Below are positions 1-8,594 of a stretch of DNA of 64,000 nt, piece after piece. The translations under genes and the position numbers were made by a program. The notes beneath the pieces are model-generated. The model saw nothing but the letters and a program-made list of their open reading frames with translations, had not been told where the DNA came from and searched no databases. The stretch is from assembly GCF_015752315.1 (NCBI RefSeq), contig NZ_JADOVJ010000001.1:4952501-5016500 (forward strand). The letters are read 5' to 3'. The stretch is from Nocardioides luteus. GTDB taxonomy: Bacteria; Actinomycetota; Actinomycetes; Propionibacteriales; Nocardioidaceae. The stretch's first letter is position 1; every line of letters begins with the position of its first letter.

Positions 1-1
1 G

Positions 2-592
2 GTGGTGATCATCGGGATCTCGCGGTCCGTACGCACCGGCCTGCTCCCGCTCTGGGCCGACCACATCCATCTCGAGGCCTCGGTCGTGTCGCTCCTCTTC
101 GCCGGAGCCGCACTGGTCGACATCGCCCTCACCCTTCCCGGCGGCTGGCTGCTCGACCGCCGCGGGCGTCAGGTCGTGGCGATCCCTGTGGTGCTCGCCG
201 TCGGCCTCGGCTGCCTGCTGCTCCCCCTCACCCACGACGCGCTCAGCCTGGGCGCGGTGATGGCGCTGATCGCCATCGGCAACGGTCTCGGCTCGGGGAT
301 CGTGATGACGCTCGGCGCCGATGCCGCGCCGGCCGACGGACGAGCGCAGTTCCTCGGCGGCTGGCGGCTGTGCGGCGACCTCGGCGGCACCGGTGGGCCG
401 CTCCTGGTCTCCGGGCTGGCCGCGGTCTTCTCGATCGCCGCCGCGCCGGTCGCGCTCGGCCTCTTCTCGCTCGCCGGGGCGGTCTGGGTCGGCTACTGGA
501 CCGGCCGCGCCGACCGTACCCGACTCTCGGGCGCGGCTACGGAACGATCGCGCGAGACAGTGCCTCGGCCAGGGCTGCCTCGTCGCCGGTGA
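2..592 (+). CDS. MFS transporter, C-terminal part (cut by window start)
   Basis: This is the C-terminal part of a major facilitator superfamily transporter; the reading frame is open at the window edge, so the true start lies upstream. About five hydrophobic helices are visible. The motif GGWLLDRRGRQ (about residues 47-57) is the MFS cytoplasmic-loop signature (G-x-L-x-D-R-x-G-R). A small-residue-rich segment near residue 95 (GNGLGSGIVMTLGADAAP) resembles efflux-type MFS proteins. The substrate cannot be told. Its last 56 bases overlap, tail to tail, the end of the minus-strand gene at 537-1247, so one of the two 3' ends may have been extended by mutation. Confidence 0.8.
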   Translation: MVIIGISRSVRTGLLPLWADHIHLEASVVSLLFAGAALVDIALTLPGGWLLDRRGRQVVAIPVVLAVGLGCLLLPLTHDALSLGAVMALIAIGNGLGSGIVMTLGADAAPADGRAQFLGGWRLCGDLGGTGGPLLVSGLAAVFSIAAAPVALGLFSLAGAVWVGYWTGRADRTRLSGAATERSRETVPRPGLPRRR

Positions 593-1247
593 CGGTCAGC
601 TCGGCGGCGGTGGGCGACGTACGTCCCCAGAGCAGGAGCGCGAGGTCACGAGCCGTGCCGGTGACCGACACCTTCTGCACCGCGTTCGGCGCCCCGATCG
701 CCCAGGTCTGGTCGATGTCGGTGGCGGTGAGCTCGATGCGGGTGACGACCTTCCGCGTACGCTTCAGGGCGATCTGACGCGGGTACATCACGGTCAGCAC
801 CTCGTCGACGGTGTCGGCCCAGAGCTCCGGGGTCGCCTCGGGAGCCGCGAGCCCGAGAGCCGAGCGGATGTCCCAGAGGTGGACCAGGGTCTCGTGCACC
901 TGCCGACGGAACCAGAACGAGACCGGTCCGAGGCCGTCCTCGGTCAGCCCGTTGAGGATCCGGCCGGTCGCCTCCGGGCCGAGCGCCGAGAGCGTCTCGC
1001 GCAGCTCGGCGGCCTGCTCCTGGTAGGCCGCGACCAGGTCCAGCGGGACCGGCAGCGGCACCTCGTCCTCGTCGCGCGCCATCGCCGCAGCCCAGTGGTG
1101 CACCCCGGCCAGATGGTCGGCCAGGTCCCCGACCGACCAGTCGTCGCAGGACGGGACCGGCAGGTCCGGGTCGGCCTGCTTCAGCGCGGCGGCGAACTGG
1201 GTCTGCAGCTCGCCGAGAGTCACGAAGTAGTCGTCAGGCGTGGGCAC
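537..1247 (-). CDS. Maleylpyruvate isomerase family, mycothiol-dependent-type (DinB-like) protein
   Basis: A protein of about 236 residues resembling the actinobacterial mycothiol-dependent maleylpyruvate isomerase family (MDMPI N-terminal four-helix DinB-like domain plus C-terminal domain). The segment W-S-V-G-D-L-A-D-H-L-A-G near residue 34 is the usual metal-binding helix pattern, and H-E-T-L-V-H-L-W-D-I-R in the middle supplies further His/Asp ligands. I chose the GTG at 1247 because an AGGG lies about seven bases upstream; an ATG at 1289 is an alternative and would overlap the original stop of the phosphotransferase gene. That overlap suggests the two genes formed an operon before the IS481-type element at 1311-2441 split them. 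Substrate unknown. Confidence 0.75.
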   Translation of the reverse strand: MPTPDDYFVTLGELQTQFAAALKQADPDLPVPSCDDWSVGDLADHLAGVHHWAAAMARDEDEVPLPVPLDLVAAYQEQAAELRETLSALGPEATGRILNGLTEDGLGPVSFWFRRQVHETLVHLWDIRSALGLAAPEATPELWADTVDEVLTVMYPRQIALKRTRKVVTRIELTATDIDQTWAIGAPNAVQKVSVTGTARDLALLLWGRTSPTAAELTVTGDEAALAEALSRAIVP

Positions 1248-1304
1248 GTCGCCGACCCTACTGGCAACGGAGCCCGGTCTCAGCGGCATCTCGTCAGGAC
1301 CGCG

Positions 1305-1310
1305 GCTAGC
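1305..1310. repeat. Left target-site duplication of the IS481-type element
   Basis: GCTAGC directly abuts the left inverted repeat and is repeated as GCTAGC at 2442-2447. It fits the NCTAGN target with 6-bp duplication known for IS481 itself. Confidence 0.85.
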
Positions 1311-2441
1311 TGTGATGCCCAGGCACGTTGGTCGAGATCCTGCGACGACACGGTCTGACTGGTAGATGGACGAAGGCCTCCCCGGTGTGGAGTGGAGCTG
1401 TCTAGGAACCAGTTCCGCCACCAGGAGAGGCCTTCGTGTCCCACGCTACCCATGCCAACGCTGCCCTGACCCCTCGCGCCCGGCTCAGGCTCGCGCGTCT
1501 CATCGTTGAACACGGCTGGCCACCGGCCCGCGCGGCGGAGCGTTATGACGTCTCGTGGCGTACGGCGAAGAAGTGGGCTGAGCGCTACCGCAACGAAGGA
1601 CCGGCCGGCATGCTCGATCGGTCCTCGGCTCCGCACCGTCAACCGAACCGGACCCCGGCCCCGGTCGTGCGCAAGATCGTGCACCTGCGCTGGAAGCAGC
1701 GCCTTGGGCCGGTCGAAATCGCCCAGCGGCTCAACATGGCATCCTCGACCGTGCACGCGGTCTTGGTGCGTGCTCGGATCAACCGGCTCACTCACATCGA
1801 CCGAGCCACAGGCGAGCCGATCCGTCGCTACGAACATGACCACCCCGGCGACCTGATCCACGTCGACGTCAAGAAGCTCGGCAAGATCCCCGACGGCGGT
1901 GGCTGGCGCTACCTCGGCAAGCAGCGCGGGGACAAGAACCGCTCCGCGACCGCCAAACGCACCGGTGGGCCCAAGAACAAGCACTATCAGCCACTGATCG
2001 GGACCTGCTACCTACACACCGTCATCGACGACCACTCCCGCCTCGCCTACGTCGAGGCCCGCGACGACGAGACCAGCCAAACCGCGACCGAGGTCCTCAA
2101 GAACGCGGTTGCCTGGTTCGCTGAGCGTGGTGTCCTCGTCAAGCGTGTGCTCAGCGACAACGGCAGCTGCTACAAGTCACACCTGTGGCGCGAGACCTGC
2201 GCAGATCTAGGCATCACACCCAAGAAGACCCGGCCCTATCGACCACAGACGAACGGGAAGATCGAACGTTTCCACCGCACCCTGGCAGAGGGCTGGGCAT
2301 TCAAGAAGTTCTACACCTCCGAATCAGCCCGACTCGCCGCCCTGCCAGGATGGGTCCACGAGTACAACCACCACCGGCCCCATTCAGCGATCGGGAAGGC
2401 AGCCCCCATCACCAGGTTGAACAACCTGGCTGGACATCACA
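1311..2441 (+). mobile_element. IS481-family insertion sequence, 1131 bp, apparently complete
   Basis: The ends are imperfect inverted repeats. The left end starts TGTGATGCCCAGG at 1311 and the right end, read on the other strand from 2441, starts TGTGATGTCCAGC; similarity continues for about 25 bases with about six mismatches. Both ends are flanked by the same 6-mer GCTAGC. One transposase gene with an intact DDE triad fills the element. The insertion lies in the last codons of the minus-strand phosphotransferase gene, and the transposase points against that gene. Intact ends, duplication and reading frame suggest a recent, possibly still mobile, copy. Confidence 0.9.
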
Positions 2442-2446
2442 GCTAG
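1436..2446 (+). CDS. IS481-family transposase
   Basis: A 336-residue DDE transposase. The N-terminal part is a helix-turn-helix (residues about 15-110: A-A-E-R-Y-D-V-S-W-R-T-A-K-K-W, then a second HTH at E-I-A-Q-R-L-N-M-A-S-S-T-V). The integrase core follows, with D144 (H-V-D-V-K-K-L-G), D241 (S-D-N-G-S) and E277 (N-G-K-I-E-R-F-H-R-T). It starts with GTG at 1436, preceded by GGAGAGG. The last sense codon ends at 2443 and the stop TAG (2444-2446) lies beyond the right end of the element, inside the duplicated target GCTAGC, so the stop is supplied by the target site rather than the element. Confidence 0.93.
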   Translation: MSHATHANAALTPRARLRLARLIVEHGWPPARAAERYDVSWRTAKKWAERYRNEGPAGMLDRSSAPHRQPNRTPAPVVRKIVHLRWKQRLGPVEIAQRLNMASSTVHAVLVRARINRLTHIDRATGEPIRRYEHDHPGDLIHVDVKKLGKIPDGGGWRYLGKQRGDKNRSATAKRTGGPKNKHYQPLIGTCYLHTVIDDHSRLAYVEARDDETSQTATEVLKNAVAWFAERGVLVKRVLSDNGSCYKSHLWRETCADLGITPKKTRPYRPQTNGKIERFHRTLAEGWAFKKFYTSESARLAALPGWVHEYNHHRPHSAIGKAAPITRLNNLAGHHS

Positions 2447-3295
2447 CCGCTCCTCGAGGCGGGCCAGCTCGGCCGGATCGGTGATGAACGACGCCCTGCC
2501 CGGCGGCGGTAGGAAGCCGACGACGTCCATCACGTCGAAGTACGGTTGTGGTGCGCGGCCGGTCGTCGTGACGTACGCGTCGGCGAAGCGGTCCGCGACC
2601 TCGCCGCCGTGGGCGAGGGCGAGATTGGTCGCGCAGTGGGCCACGTCGAACCAGGCCGGGCCGATCGATGTCTCGACCCAGTCGACGACACCGGTGATCT
2701 CACCGCGATCCCACAGCACGTTGCGCGGCTGGAAGTCACGATGGATGAAACAGGGGTCGTACGCCGGCGGCTCGTCGCGCAGCAGCGCGAACGCGTCCTC
2801 CCACAGGCCCGCGTCGCTCGCCCACTCCGGCACGACGAACTTCGCCTCCCACGCCCACGACTGGTAGCTGCGTACGTCGATCGTCGGCGTGACCGCGTGG
2901 ATGTCGGCCAGCAGCTCCGCGAGCCTTGCGAGCGAGGCGTCGTCGACGCGCTGCGGCTCGATCGCACCCGGGAGCAGCGTCATCAGGTGAGCCGGATGAC
3001 CGCAGTGCTCGCCCGTCGCGTCGAGCGCGAGCGACCTCGGCGCCGGGACGCCCATGGCCGCGAGCATCCGCTGGATCTCGCTCTCCCGGGTGGTGATGGT
3101 GAGCGGCTCGCCGTGCGTACGCCACGGCTCGTTGGTCATCAGCCGCAGCACCGCCGGCTCATGACCGTCCGCCGTGATCGCGAGCATGGTCGAGGTCCAG
3201 CCGCCGGAGAGGCGTCGTACGCCACCGATCTCCCCCAACGTCCGCTGCGCCCACTCGAGCGCGGGAGCCCAGTCCACCCCGGGATCAGTTCGCAC
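2384..3295 (-). CDS. Aminoglycoside phosphotransferase (APH) family protein with C-terminus altered by IS insertion
   Basis: A kinase-like small-molecule phosphotransferase. The catalytic loop H-R-D-F-Q-P-R-N-V-L (H of HxDxxxxN) and the following V-V-D-W-V-E metal-binding Asp motif are intact, and the N-terminal nucleotide lobe (L-S-G-G-W-T-S-T-M) is present. The protein is 303 residues, of which the last 18 come from the IS481-type element. Joining the flanks across one target copy restores a native end of L-A-A-V-L-T-R-C-R and a stop at 1280-1282, giving 292 residues. Only seven native residues are lost, far from the active site, so activity probably survives. The substrate is unknown; the family includes many non-resistance kinases. 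Confidence 0.8.
   Translation of the reverse strand: MRTDPGVDWAPALEWAQRTLGEIGGVRRLSGGWTSTMLAITADGHEPAVLRLMTNEPWRTHGEPLTITTRESEIQRMLAAMGVPAPRSLALDATGEHCGHPAHLMTLLPGAIEPQRVDDASLARLAELLADIHAVTPTIDVRSYQSWAWEAKFVVPEWASDAGLWEDAFALLRDEPPAYDPCFIHRDFQPRNVLWDRGEITGVVDWVETSIGPAWFDVAHCATNLALAHGGEVADRFADAYVTTTGRAPQPYFDVMDVVGFLPPPGRASFITDPAELARLEERLAVMSSQVVQPGDGGCLPDR
2442..2447. repeat. Right target-site duplication of the IS481-type element
   Basis: GCTAGC, identical to 1305-1310. Its TAG is the stop codon of the transposase, and read on the minus strand it supplies codons L284 and A285 of the phosphotransferase. Confidence 0.85.
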
Positions 3296-3314
3296 GCCGC
3301 AACCTTAGGCGGTG

Positions 3315-3369
3315 GTCCAGGGAGGTTCCGTCCGTCTACCGACGGGTTATGGACGGAATCTCCCTGGAC
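3315..3369. terminator. Long hairpin after the amino acid ABC operon
   Basis: The arms at 3315-3333 and 3351-3369 pair over 19 bases with one mismatch (GTCCAGGGAGGTTCCGTCC and its partner) around a 17-base loop. It sits between the end of the ABC ATPase gene (stop at 3383) and the start of the phosphotransferase gene, both on the minus strand, so it is best read as a terminator; an operator role for the downstream gene is possible. Confidence 0.65.
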
Positions 3370-3382
3370 TACCTGCTGGATC

Positions 3383-4150
3383 TCAGAGCACGCGGGAGAG
3401 GAACGCCTGGGTGCGCTCGTGCTGCGGGTTGCCGAGCACGTCGGCGGGGAGGCCCTCCTCGACGATGACGCCGCCGTCCATGAAGACGACCTTGTCGGCG
3501 ACCTCGCGGGCGAAGCCCATCTCGTGGGTGACGACCATCATCGTCATGCCCTCGGAGGCCAGGTCCTTCATGACCGCGAGGACGTCCCCGACCAGCTCGG
3601 GGTCGAGCGCGGAGGTCGGCTCGTCGAAGAGCATCATGTCGGGGTTCATCGACAGCGCCCGCGCGATGGCGACTCGCTGCTGCTGACCGCCGGAGAGGTG
3701 AGCCGGATAAGCGTCGGCCTTGTCGGAGAGCCCGACCTTCTCCAGGTTGGCCCGGGCGATCTGGGTGGACTCGGCCCGTCCCCGCTTGAGCACCTTCTCC
3801 TGCGCGACCGTCAGGTTGCGCAGCACCGTCATGTGCGGGAAGAGGTTGAACTGCTGGAAGACCATCCCGATCCGGGCGCGCAGCGCGTCCACGTCGGCGT
3901 CCGGGTCGGTGATCTCGTCGCCCTCGACCAGGATCGTGCCGCTGGTCGGCTGCTCGAGCAGGTTCACGCAACGCAGCAGCGTCGACTTTCCGGACCCGGA
4001 AGGCCCGATCACGCAGACGACCTCGCCCCGGCCGATGTGGAAGTCGATGCCCTTGAGCACCTCGTTGTCGCCGAAGTACTTGTGCAGGTTCTGTACGTCG
4101 ATCGCCGCCGCCCCGCGGCCGGCAGCCGGCGTCGTCTCGGTCTGGGTCAT
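3383..4150 (-). CDS. Polar amino acid ABC transporter, ATP-binding protein (GlnQ-like)
   Basis: A 255-residue ATPase of the polar amino acid (glutamine/glutamate/histidine type) import family. It shows Walker [11 protein letters not shown]-loop F-Q-Q-F-N-L-F-P-H, the signature [15 protein letters not shown] and Walker [14 protein letters not shown], followed by the switch His (V-V-T-H-E-M). It drives uptake with the permease and binding protein encoded just upstream. The ATG at 4150 overlaps the permease stop by one base (TGATG), which points to translational coupling. Confidence 0.93.
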   Translation of the reverse strand: MTQTETTPAAGRGAAAIDVQNLHKYFGDNEVLKGIDFHIGRGEVVCVIGPSGSGKSTLLRCVNLLEQPTSGTILVEGDEITDPDADVDALRARIGMVFQQFNLFPHMTVLRNLTVAQEKVLKRGRAESTQIARANLEKVGLSDKADAYPAHLSGGQQQRVAIARALSMNPDMMLFDEPTSALDPELVGDVLAVMKDLASEGMTMMVVTHEMGFAREVADKVVFMDGGVIVEEGLPADVLGNPQHERTQAFLSRVL

Positions 4151-4962
4151 CAGCGGGCCTTCCCGGACTTGGCTTCCATGCGGCGTACGACGATCGAGAG
4201 CGGCACGGTGATCAGCAGGTAGCACAGCGCGATCGTGAACATCGGGGTCAGGTTGGAGAAGGCGTTCATGTTCTCCCGGCCGAACGCGGTCAGCTCGTAC
4301 TCGTCCAGCGACATCCCGAGAATGTAGACCAGCGAGGAGTCCTTGGTGAGCAGGATCAGCTCGTTGGTCAACGGCGGCAGGATGATGCGGAACGCCTGCG
4401 GAATCACAATGGTGACCATCGCCCGAGTGTGGGTCATACCCAGGGTGCGTGCGGCCTCGTACTGCCCCTTCGGCACCGCCTGGATGCCCGCCCGAATCGT
4501 CTCGGCCATGTAGGCGCCGCCGACCAGACCGAGCGCCAGCGTCACTGTAACGACGTTGCCGAGGTTCAAGCCGAAGGCCAGCGGCAGGCCGAGTCCGAGC
4601 ACCAAGAAGACCACTAGCGCCGGCAGTCCCCGGAAAAGCTCGATGATGCCGGTCGAGATCCACCGGTACGGACCAACGCTCGAGAGCCGCATCAGCGCCA
4701 GCACCAGACCAAGCGCCAGCCCGAAGGCGAAGCCGCAGGCGGTGTAGAAGATCGTGTTCTTGAGGGCGATCACGATGACATCGGGAAACATCTGACCGGC
4801 GACGTCCAGGTCGAGGAATGCCCGCCTGATCTCACCCCAGTCGGCGATCAGGGCGATGACGACGACCAGCAGCACCAACAGGGCGTACTGGACGTAACGG
4901 ACGAGCGCCGCGCGTCTGCGCGGCGACATCCGCTTCTTCGGAACCACTGCCGTGCCCGTCAC
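4150..4962 (-). CDS. Polar amino acid ABC transporter, permease (HisM/GlnP-like)
   Basis: Inner-membrane permease of about 270 residues with about five or six helices and the ABC-permease EAA loop (Y-E-A-A-R-T-L-G-M ... I-V-I-P-Q-A) for contact with the ATPase. The segment E-L-F-R-G-L-P is typical of the HEQRo amino acid permease subfamily. I place the start at GTG 4962, which overlaps the binding-protein stop as GTGA; an ATG further upstream at 4986 would lie inside the previous gene. A single permease gene implies a homodimeric pore. Confidence 0.9.
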   Translation of the reverse strand: MTGTAVVPKKRMSPRRRAALVRYVQYALLVLLVVVIALIADWGEIRRAFLDLDVAGQMFPDVIVIALKNTIFYTACGFAFGLALGLVLALMRLSSVGPYRWISTGIIELFRGLPALVVFLVLGLGLPLAFGLNLGNVVTVTLALGLVGGAYMAETIRAGIQAVPKGQYEAARTLGMTHTRAMVTIVIPQAFRIILPPLTNELILLTKDSSLVYILGMSLDEYELTAFGRENMNAFSNLTPMFTIALCYLLITVPLSIVVRRMEAKSGKAR

Positions 4963-5750
4963 TGGGCGGCAGCCTCCCCGAACCACTTCTTGTAGACCTC
5001 GTCGTAGGCGGCCTTGTCGTTGATCGCCTTGTTGAGCGCCTCGAGCAGCTTGTCGTTGCCGCCCTTCTTGACCGTGAAGCCGTACGCCTCACCGGTCTGG
5101 AACTCGCTGGTGATCTCCGTGTCGGTGTTCTCCTTGACGAAGTCGTAGAGCAGACCGTTGTCGTTGACGCCGGCGTCGGCCTTGCCGGACTTGACCGCCT
5201 GCATCATCAGCGCCGAGTCCTCGAGGGTGATGATCTTGGCGTCCTTGGGAGCGTTCTCCTTGACGTAGTCGGCGCCGGTCGTCGCCTCCTGGACCGCGAT
5301 GGTCTTGCCGGCGAGGTCGTCGAGCGACGCGTAGCCGGCACCCTTCTTCGTCATCAGCGCCTGGGTCGCCTCGAAGTAGGGCTCGGTGAAGTCCATGACC
5401 TTCTCGCGCTCCTCGGTGATCGTCATCGCACCTGCGGCGACGTCACACTTGCCGGAGTTGAGCGCCTCACCGGAGACGATGGTCTCCCAGCCGATGTTGA
5501 CGACCTCAGTCTCGAGCTTCTCGGCGTCGGCGGCGATCTTGAGCACGTCGATGTCGAAACCGACGACCTCGCCGCCCTCGTTGAACTCGAACGGCTTGTA
5601 GGGCAGGTGCGTGCAGATGGTCAGGGTGTCGGCCTTGACCAGCTTCGCGCCCGACGGTGAGGTGCCACCCTCGTCGCCGCCACCGCAGGCGGCGAGCGCC
5701 AGCCCGAGGGCAGGAACGGTCAGGGCAGCAGCAAGCTTCCGCAGATTCAT
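4959..5750 (-). CDS. Polar amino acid ABC transporter, substrate-binding lipoprotein
   Basis: A secreted solute-binding protein (SBP family 3) of 263 residues. It starts at ATG 5750 with a lipoprotein signal peptide (M-N-L-R-K-L then a hydrophobic stretch and lipobox L-A-A-C). The mature part has the family pattern Y-K-P-F-E-F ... V-V-G-F-D-I-D-V ... C-D-V-A-A-G-A-M-T-I-T-E-E-R. The residue binding the alpha-carboxylate of the ligand is expected after T-I-T-E-E-R. First gene of a three-gene minus-strand operon (binding protein, permease, ATPase). The ligand is probably glutamine or another polar amino acid; the exact one cannot be read. Confidence 0.92.
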   Translation of the reverse strand: MNLRKLAAALTVPALGLALAACGGGDEGGTSPSGAKLVKADTLTICTHLPYKPFEFNEGGEVVGFDIDVLKIAADAEKLETEVVNIGWETIVSGEALNSGKCDVAAGAMTITEEREKVMDFTEPYFEATQALMTKKGAGYASLDDLAGKTIAVQEATTGADYVKENAPKDAKIITLEDSALMMQAVKSGKADAGVNDNGLLYDFVKENTDTEITSEFQTGEAYGFTVKKGGNDKLLEALNKAINDKAAYDEVYKKWFGEAAAQ

Positions 5751-5779
5751 GCGCCGAACTCTACGACTCTTTGAACGCC

Positions 5780-5813
5780 GATGGCCCGCCACCCCTCGGG
5801 GTGGCGGGCCATC
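5780..5813. terminator. Perfect 16-bp hairpin between rplA and the ABC operon
   Basis: The arms GATGGCCCGCCACCCC (5780-5795) and GGGGTGGCGGGCCATC (5798-5813) pair perfectly with a two-base gap. It lies downstream of rplA on the minus strand, so it probably ends the rplK-rplA transcript; there is no clear T run. Confidence 0.75.
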
Positions 5814-5853
5814 GGAACGATGAGGTTCAGGGAACTGTGCAACGCAGACGTGG

Positions 5854-5951
5854 ATCTCGACCCGCTTCGCGGCTTCGCAAGCTCAGCCGCTGCGCTCGCT
5901 CGATCCCTTCGCGTTGCGACCCTGTTCGTTCCTCACAGGATCGCAGGCTCA
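5854..5951. repeat. Dispersed repeat, copy 1 (ends in the rplA stop codon)
   Basis: About 98 bases (CTTCGCGGCTTCGCAAGCTCAGCCGC core) closely match 10441-10540. Both copies finish in GCAGGCTCA, where TCA is the reverse of the TGA stop of the neighbouring gene. Internal short inverted repeats (GCGGCT/AGCCGC) give it a REP-like, hairpin-prone character. Confidence 0.8.
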
Positions 5952-6665
5952 GGCCTCGTCCTCACCCGCGACGTTCTTGATGCGGTTGGGGTCGACCTGG
6001 ACACCGGGGCCCATGGTGGTCGAGAGGGTGACCTTCTTCAGGTAGCGGCCCTTGGAGGAGGACGGCTTCAGACGAAGCACCTCCTCGAGAGCAGCGGCGT
6101 AGTTCTCAGCGAGCTGAGCCTCGGAGAAGGAGGCCTTGCCGATGATGAAGTGAAGGTTGGCGTGACGGTCGACCCGGAAGTCGATCTTGCCGCCCTTGAT
6201 GTCGGTCACGGCCTTGGCCGGGTCCGGGGTGACGGTGCCGGTCTTCGGGTTCGGCATGAGGCCACGCGGGCCGAGCACGCGGCCGAGGCGACCGACCTTG
6301 CCCATCATGTCCGGGGTCGCGACGACGGCGTCGAAGTCGAGCCAGCCACCGGAGACCTTCTCGATGAGGTCGTCGGCACCGACGACGTCCGCGCCGGCCT
6401 CGCGAGCGGCCTCGGCCTTGTCCGGAGCAGCGGCGAAGACGATGACGCGCATCGTCTTACCGGTGCCGTGGGGCAGGCTGACGGTGCCGCGCACCATCTG
6501 GTCGGCCTTGCGGGGGTCGACGCCGAGACGCATGACGACGTCAACGGTCTCGTCGAACTTCTTCTTGCTGGAGCCCTTGGCGATCTTGATCGCGGCCAGC
6601 GGGGCGTAGAGCTCGTTCTTGTCGAACGTCTCCGACGCCGCGCGGTAGGTCTTGCTGCGCTGCAT
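5949..6665 (-). CDS. rplA: 50S ribosomal protein L1
   Basis: L1 of 238 residues, normal length for the family. It binds 23S rRNA at the L1 stalk and helps release deacylated tRNA; in many bacteria it also represses its own mRNA. Typical L1 segments are visible: K-K-F-D-E-T-V-D-V near residue 35, P-H-G-T-G-K near residue 66 and [15 protein letters not shown] near residue 133. An AAGGAA precedes the ATG. It follows rplK after 62 bases. The stop codon is the edge of a dispersed repeat that also ends nusG. Confidence 0.97.
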   Translation of the reverse strand: MQRSKTYRAASETFDKNELYAPLAAIKIAKGSSKKKFDETVDVVMRLGVDPRKADQMVRGTVSLPHGTGKTMRVIVFAAAPDKAEAAREAGADVVGADDLIEKVSGGWLDFDAVVATPDMMGKVGRLGRVLGPRGLMPNPKTGTVTPDPAKAVTDIKGGKIDFRVDRHANLHFIIGKASFSEAQLAENYAAALEEVLRLKPSSSKGRYLKKVTLSTTMGPGVQVDPNRIKNVAGEDEA

Positions 6666-6727
6666 GGTGATTCCTTCGGTAGTTAAGAGGAGATGTGGTT
6701 AGCGAGCCAGCGCGGCTCTCCCACGTA

Positions 6728-7156
6728 TCAGTCGGTGGTGACGCCCATGGAGCGGGCGGTGCCCTCGACGATCTTCATCGCGGCGTCGATGTCCTCCGCG
6801 TTGAGGTCGGGCATCTTGGTGGTCGCGATCTCGCGCACCTGGTCCTTGGTCAGCTTGCCGACCTTGTCCTTGTGCGGGACGGACGAGCCCTTCTTGAGGC
6901 CGGCGGCCTTCTTGATCAGCTCAGCGGCCGGCGGGGTCTTCGTGATGAAGGTGAACGAGCGGTCCTCGTAGATGGTGATCTCGACGGGGACGACGTTGCC
7001 GCGCATGGACTCGGTCTGGGCGTTGTACGCCTTGCAGAACTCCATGATGTTGACGCCGTGCGGACCGAGCGCGGTACCGACCGGCGGGGCCGGGGTCGCG
7101 GAGCCGGCCTGCAGCTGCACCTTGACGAGCGCTGCGATCTTCTTCTTCGGAGGCAT
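6728..7156 (-). CDS. rplK: 50S ribosomal protein L11
   Basis: L11 of 142 residues, the expected length. It forms the GTPase-associated centre with 23S rRNA and is needed for the stringent response. The N-terminal [14 protein letters not shown] and the proline-rich [16 protein letters not shown] are diagnostic. The ATG at 7156 fits the family start; an upstream in-frame ATG at 7219 would add 21 residues foreign to L11. In most actinobacteria nusG lies directly upstream; here about 3.4 kb of unrelated genes intervene, so rplK must have its own promoter in 7157-7369. Confidence 0.97.
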   Translation of the reverse strand: MPPKKKIAALVKVQLQAGSATPAPPVGTALGPHGVNIMEFCKAYNAQTESMRGNVVPVEITIYEDRSFTFITKTPPAAELIKKAAGLKKGSSVPHKDKVGKLTKDQVREIATTKMPDLNAEDIDAAMKIVEGTARSMGVTTD

Positions 7157-7369
7157 TCTTGAGATCTCTTCCTTCTCGTGGTCATGACGAAGCCGCTTGT
7201 ACGTTTCGGCCTCTGCCACCTGCGGTGTTGCTCTCGCAACTGGTCAATTGTCCGTGATCGGTCCGGGTTCACGAAATCAGCGCAGGGCGGCCCACTGAGT
7301 GGGACCCCCTGAGTGACGGCCACCACCCCCCTTGGCATACTCCCCCGGGGATTTACAAAGGGAGCTCAA

Positions 7370-8569
7370 TTGTTCAATCGACGTCGTCTGTCCATGTACG
7401 CCGCGCTCGTGCCGCTGGCCGCGCTCTCGGCCGCGTGGACCGCCGCCGCCACCGGAACGGCGTTCGATCCGGTCGAACCCGTGACGCTGCCCGGCGGGGA
7501 GACCATGGCGACCTCTGTGATCGACCAGCCCGCGAGCGTCACCGAGCCCGCCCCGGCACAAGGTGCGCGCAAGGGCGCCCGGACCGGCACGATCGCCGTC
7601 GCGATGGCGCAGGGAAGCGACATCCCGATGCCTGCCCTGGCCGCCTATCAGCGTGCGGCCGCCGTGGTGACGACCGCCGACCGTGCCTGCGCCCTCGACT
7701 GGACGCTGCTCGCCGCCGTCGGGATGGTCGAGTCCGACCACGGTCGCCTGAAGAGCAGCCGGCTCGACGACTCGGGCAAGGCCACCCCGCCGATCTACGG
7801 CCCCGCGCTGACCACTCCCGCGGGCGACCCTTCCCCCGACACCGACGGAGGCTCCGTCGACAAGCTCTCCAGCGGTGACCGCGCCGTCGGGCCGATGCAG
7901 TTCATCCCCACGACGTGGCCGTTGGTCGCCGTCGACGGAGACGGTGACGGCGTACGCGACCCGCAGGACATCGACGACGCCGCCCTCGCCGCCGCGGTCT
8001 ACCTCTGCTCGGGCGACGAGGACGTCTCCACCGATCGCGGGAAGCACGCCGCGCTCAGTCGCTACAACCAGAGCCAGGCGTACGTCACCACTGTCCTGAA
8101 GATCGCCAAGGGCTATGCCGACAGCCCCTACGGCGGTGACGACGTCCAGCTCGCCGCCGCCGCTCCGGCCCACGCCGAGTCCGGCTCCTCCGGCCGCGGA
8201 CCGAACGCGACGAAGAAGACCGACAAGAAGCCCGCGAAGAAGAAGCCGGCGACGACCGCTCCGAAGCCGACCGCCGGCGCCGAGCCCACGGCGAAGCCGA
8301 GCTCGAGCCCCTCGACCGCTCCGAGCCCCAGCCCGACGCCGACCGACGACGGCAGCTGGGCCTCGATCTCCGAGCGGCGCGGCATCTGTGCCGCCGAGCT
8401 CTCCTCCCGCTTCCCCGACCTCGCCGAGGGCTGGGACACCAACCGCGCCGTCGACGCCTGCAGCATCCGGCTGCTCGGCAAGACCGTCACCCAGGCCAAC
8501 GCCGCCGTTCCCGGAGTCGTCACCGACATCACCGGGTACGTCGAGTGGCTGATCAAGACGCTGCCGTGA
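7370..8569 (+). CDS. Secreted lytic murein transglycosylase (SLT/MltB-like)
   Basis: A secreted peptidoglycan-cleaving enzyme of 399 residues. It starts at TTG 7370, chosen because AAAGGGAG lies five to ten bases upstream and a signal peptide (F-N-R-R-R-L-S then a hydrophobic run) follows at once. The catalytic region shows the probable catalytic Glu in V-G-M-V-E-S-D-H-G, then A-V-G-P-M-Q-F-I-P-T-T-W and D-G-D-G-D-G-V-R-D-P-Q-D-I-D-D-A-A, typical of actinobacterial transglycosylases. A Lys/Pro/Ser-rich linker leads to a C-terminal domain of about 80 residues with two Cys. It is divergent from rplK and lies inside the interrupted nusG-rplK interval. Confidence 0.88.
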   Translation: MFNRRRLSMYAALVPLAALSAAWTAAATGTAFDPVEPVTLPGGETMATSVIDQPASVTEPAPAQGARKGARTGTIAVAMAQGSDIPMPALAAYQRAAAVVTTADRACALDWTLLAAVGMVESDHGRLKSSRLDDSGKATPPIYGPALTTPAGDPSPDTDGGSVDKLSSGDRAVGPMQFIPTTWPLVAVDGDGDGVRDPQDIDDAALAAAVYLCSGDEDVSTDRGKHAALSRYNQSQAYVTTVLKIAKGYADSPYGGDDVQLAAAAPAHAESGSSGRGPNATKKTDKKPAKKKPATTAPKPTAGAEPTAKPSSSPSTAPSPSPTPTDDGSWASISERRGICAAELSSRFPDLAEGWDTNRAVDACSIRLLGKTVTQANAAVPGVVTDITGYVEWLIKTLP

Positions 8570-8594
8570 TCCCGTCACCGATCGCTGCTTCCTG

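Noticed and set aside
3315..3369. Possible riboswitch between the phosphotransferase and ABC genes
   Set aside because: It is one simple long hairpin without conserved single-stranded motifs; a terminator explains it.
7291..7303. Small CCCACT/AGTGGG hairpin before the transglycosylase gene as a c-di-AMP-type riboswitch
   Set aside because: Only a six-base stem is seen, with none of the conserved ydaO motifs known before cell-wall hydrolase genes in actinobacteria.
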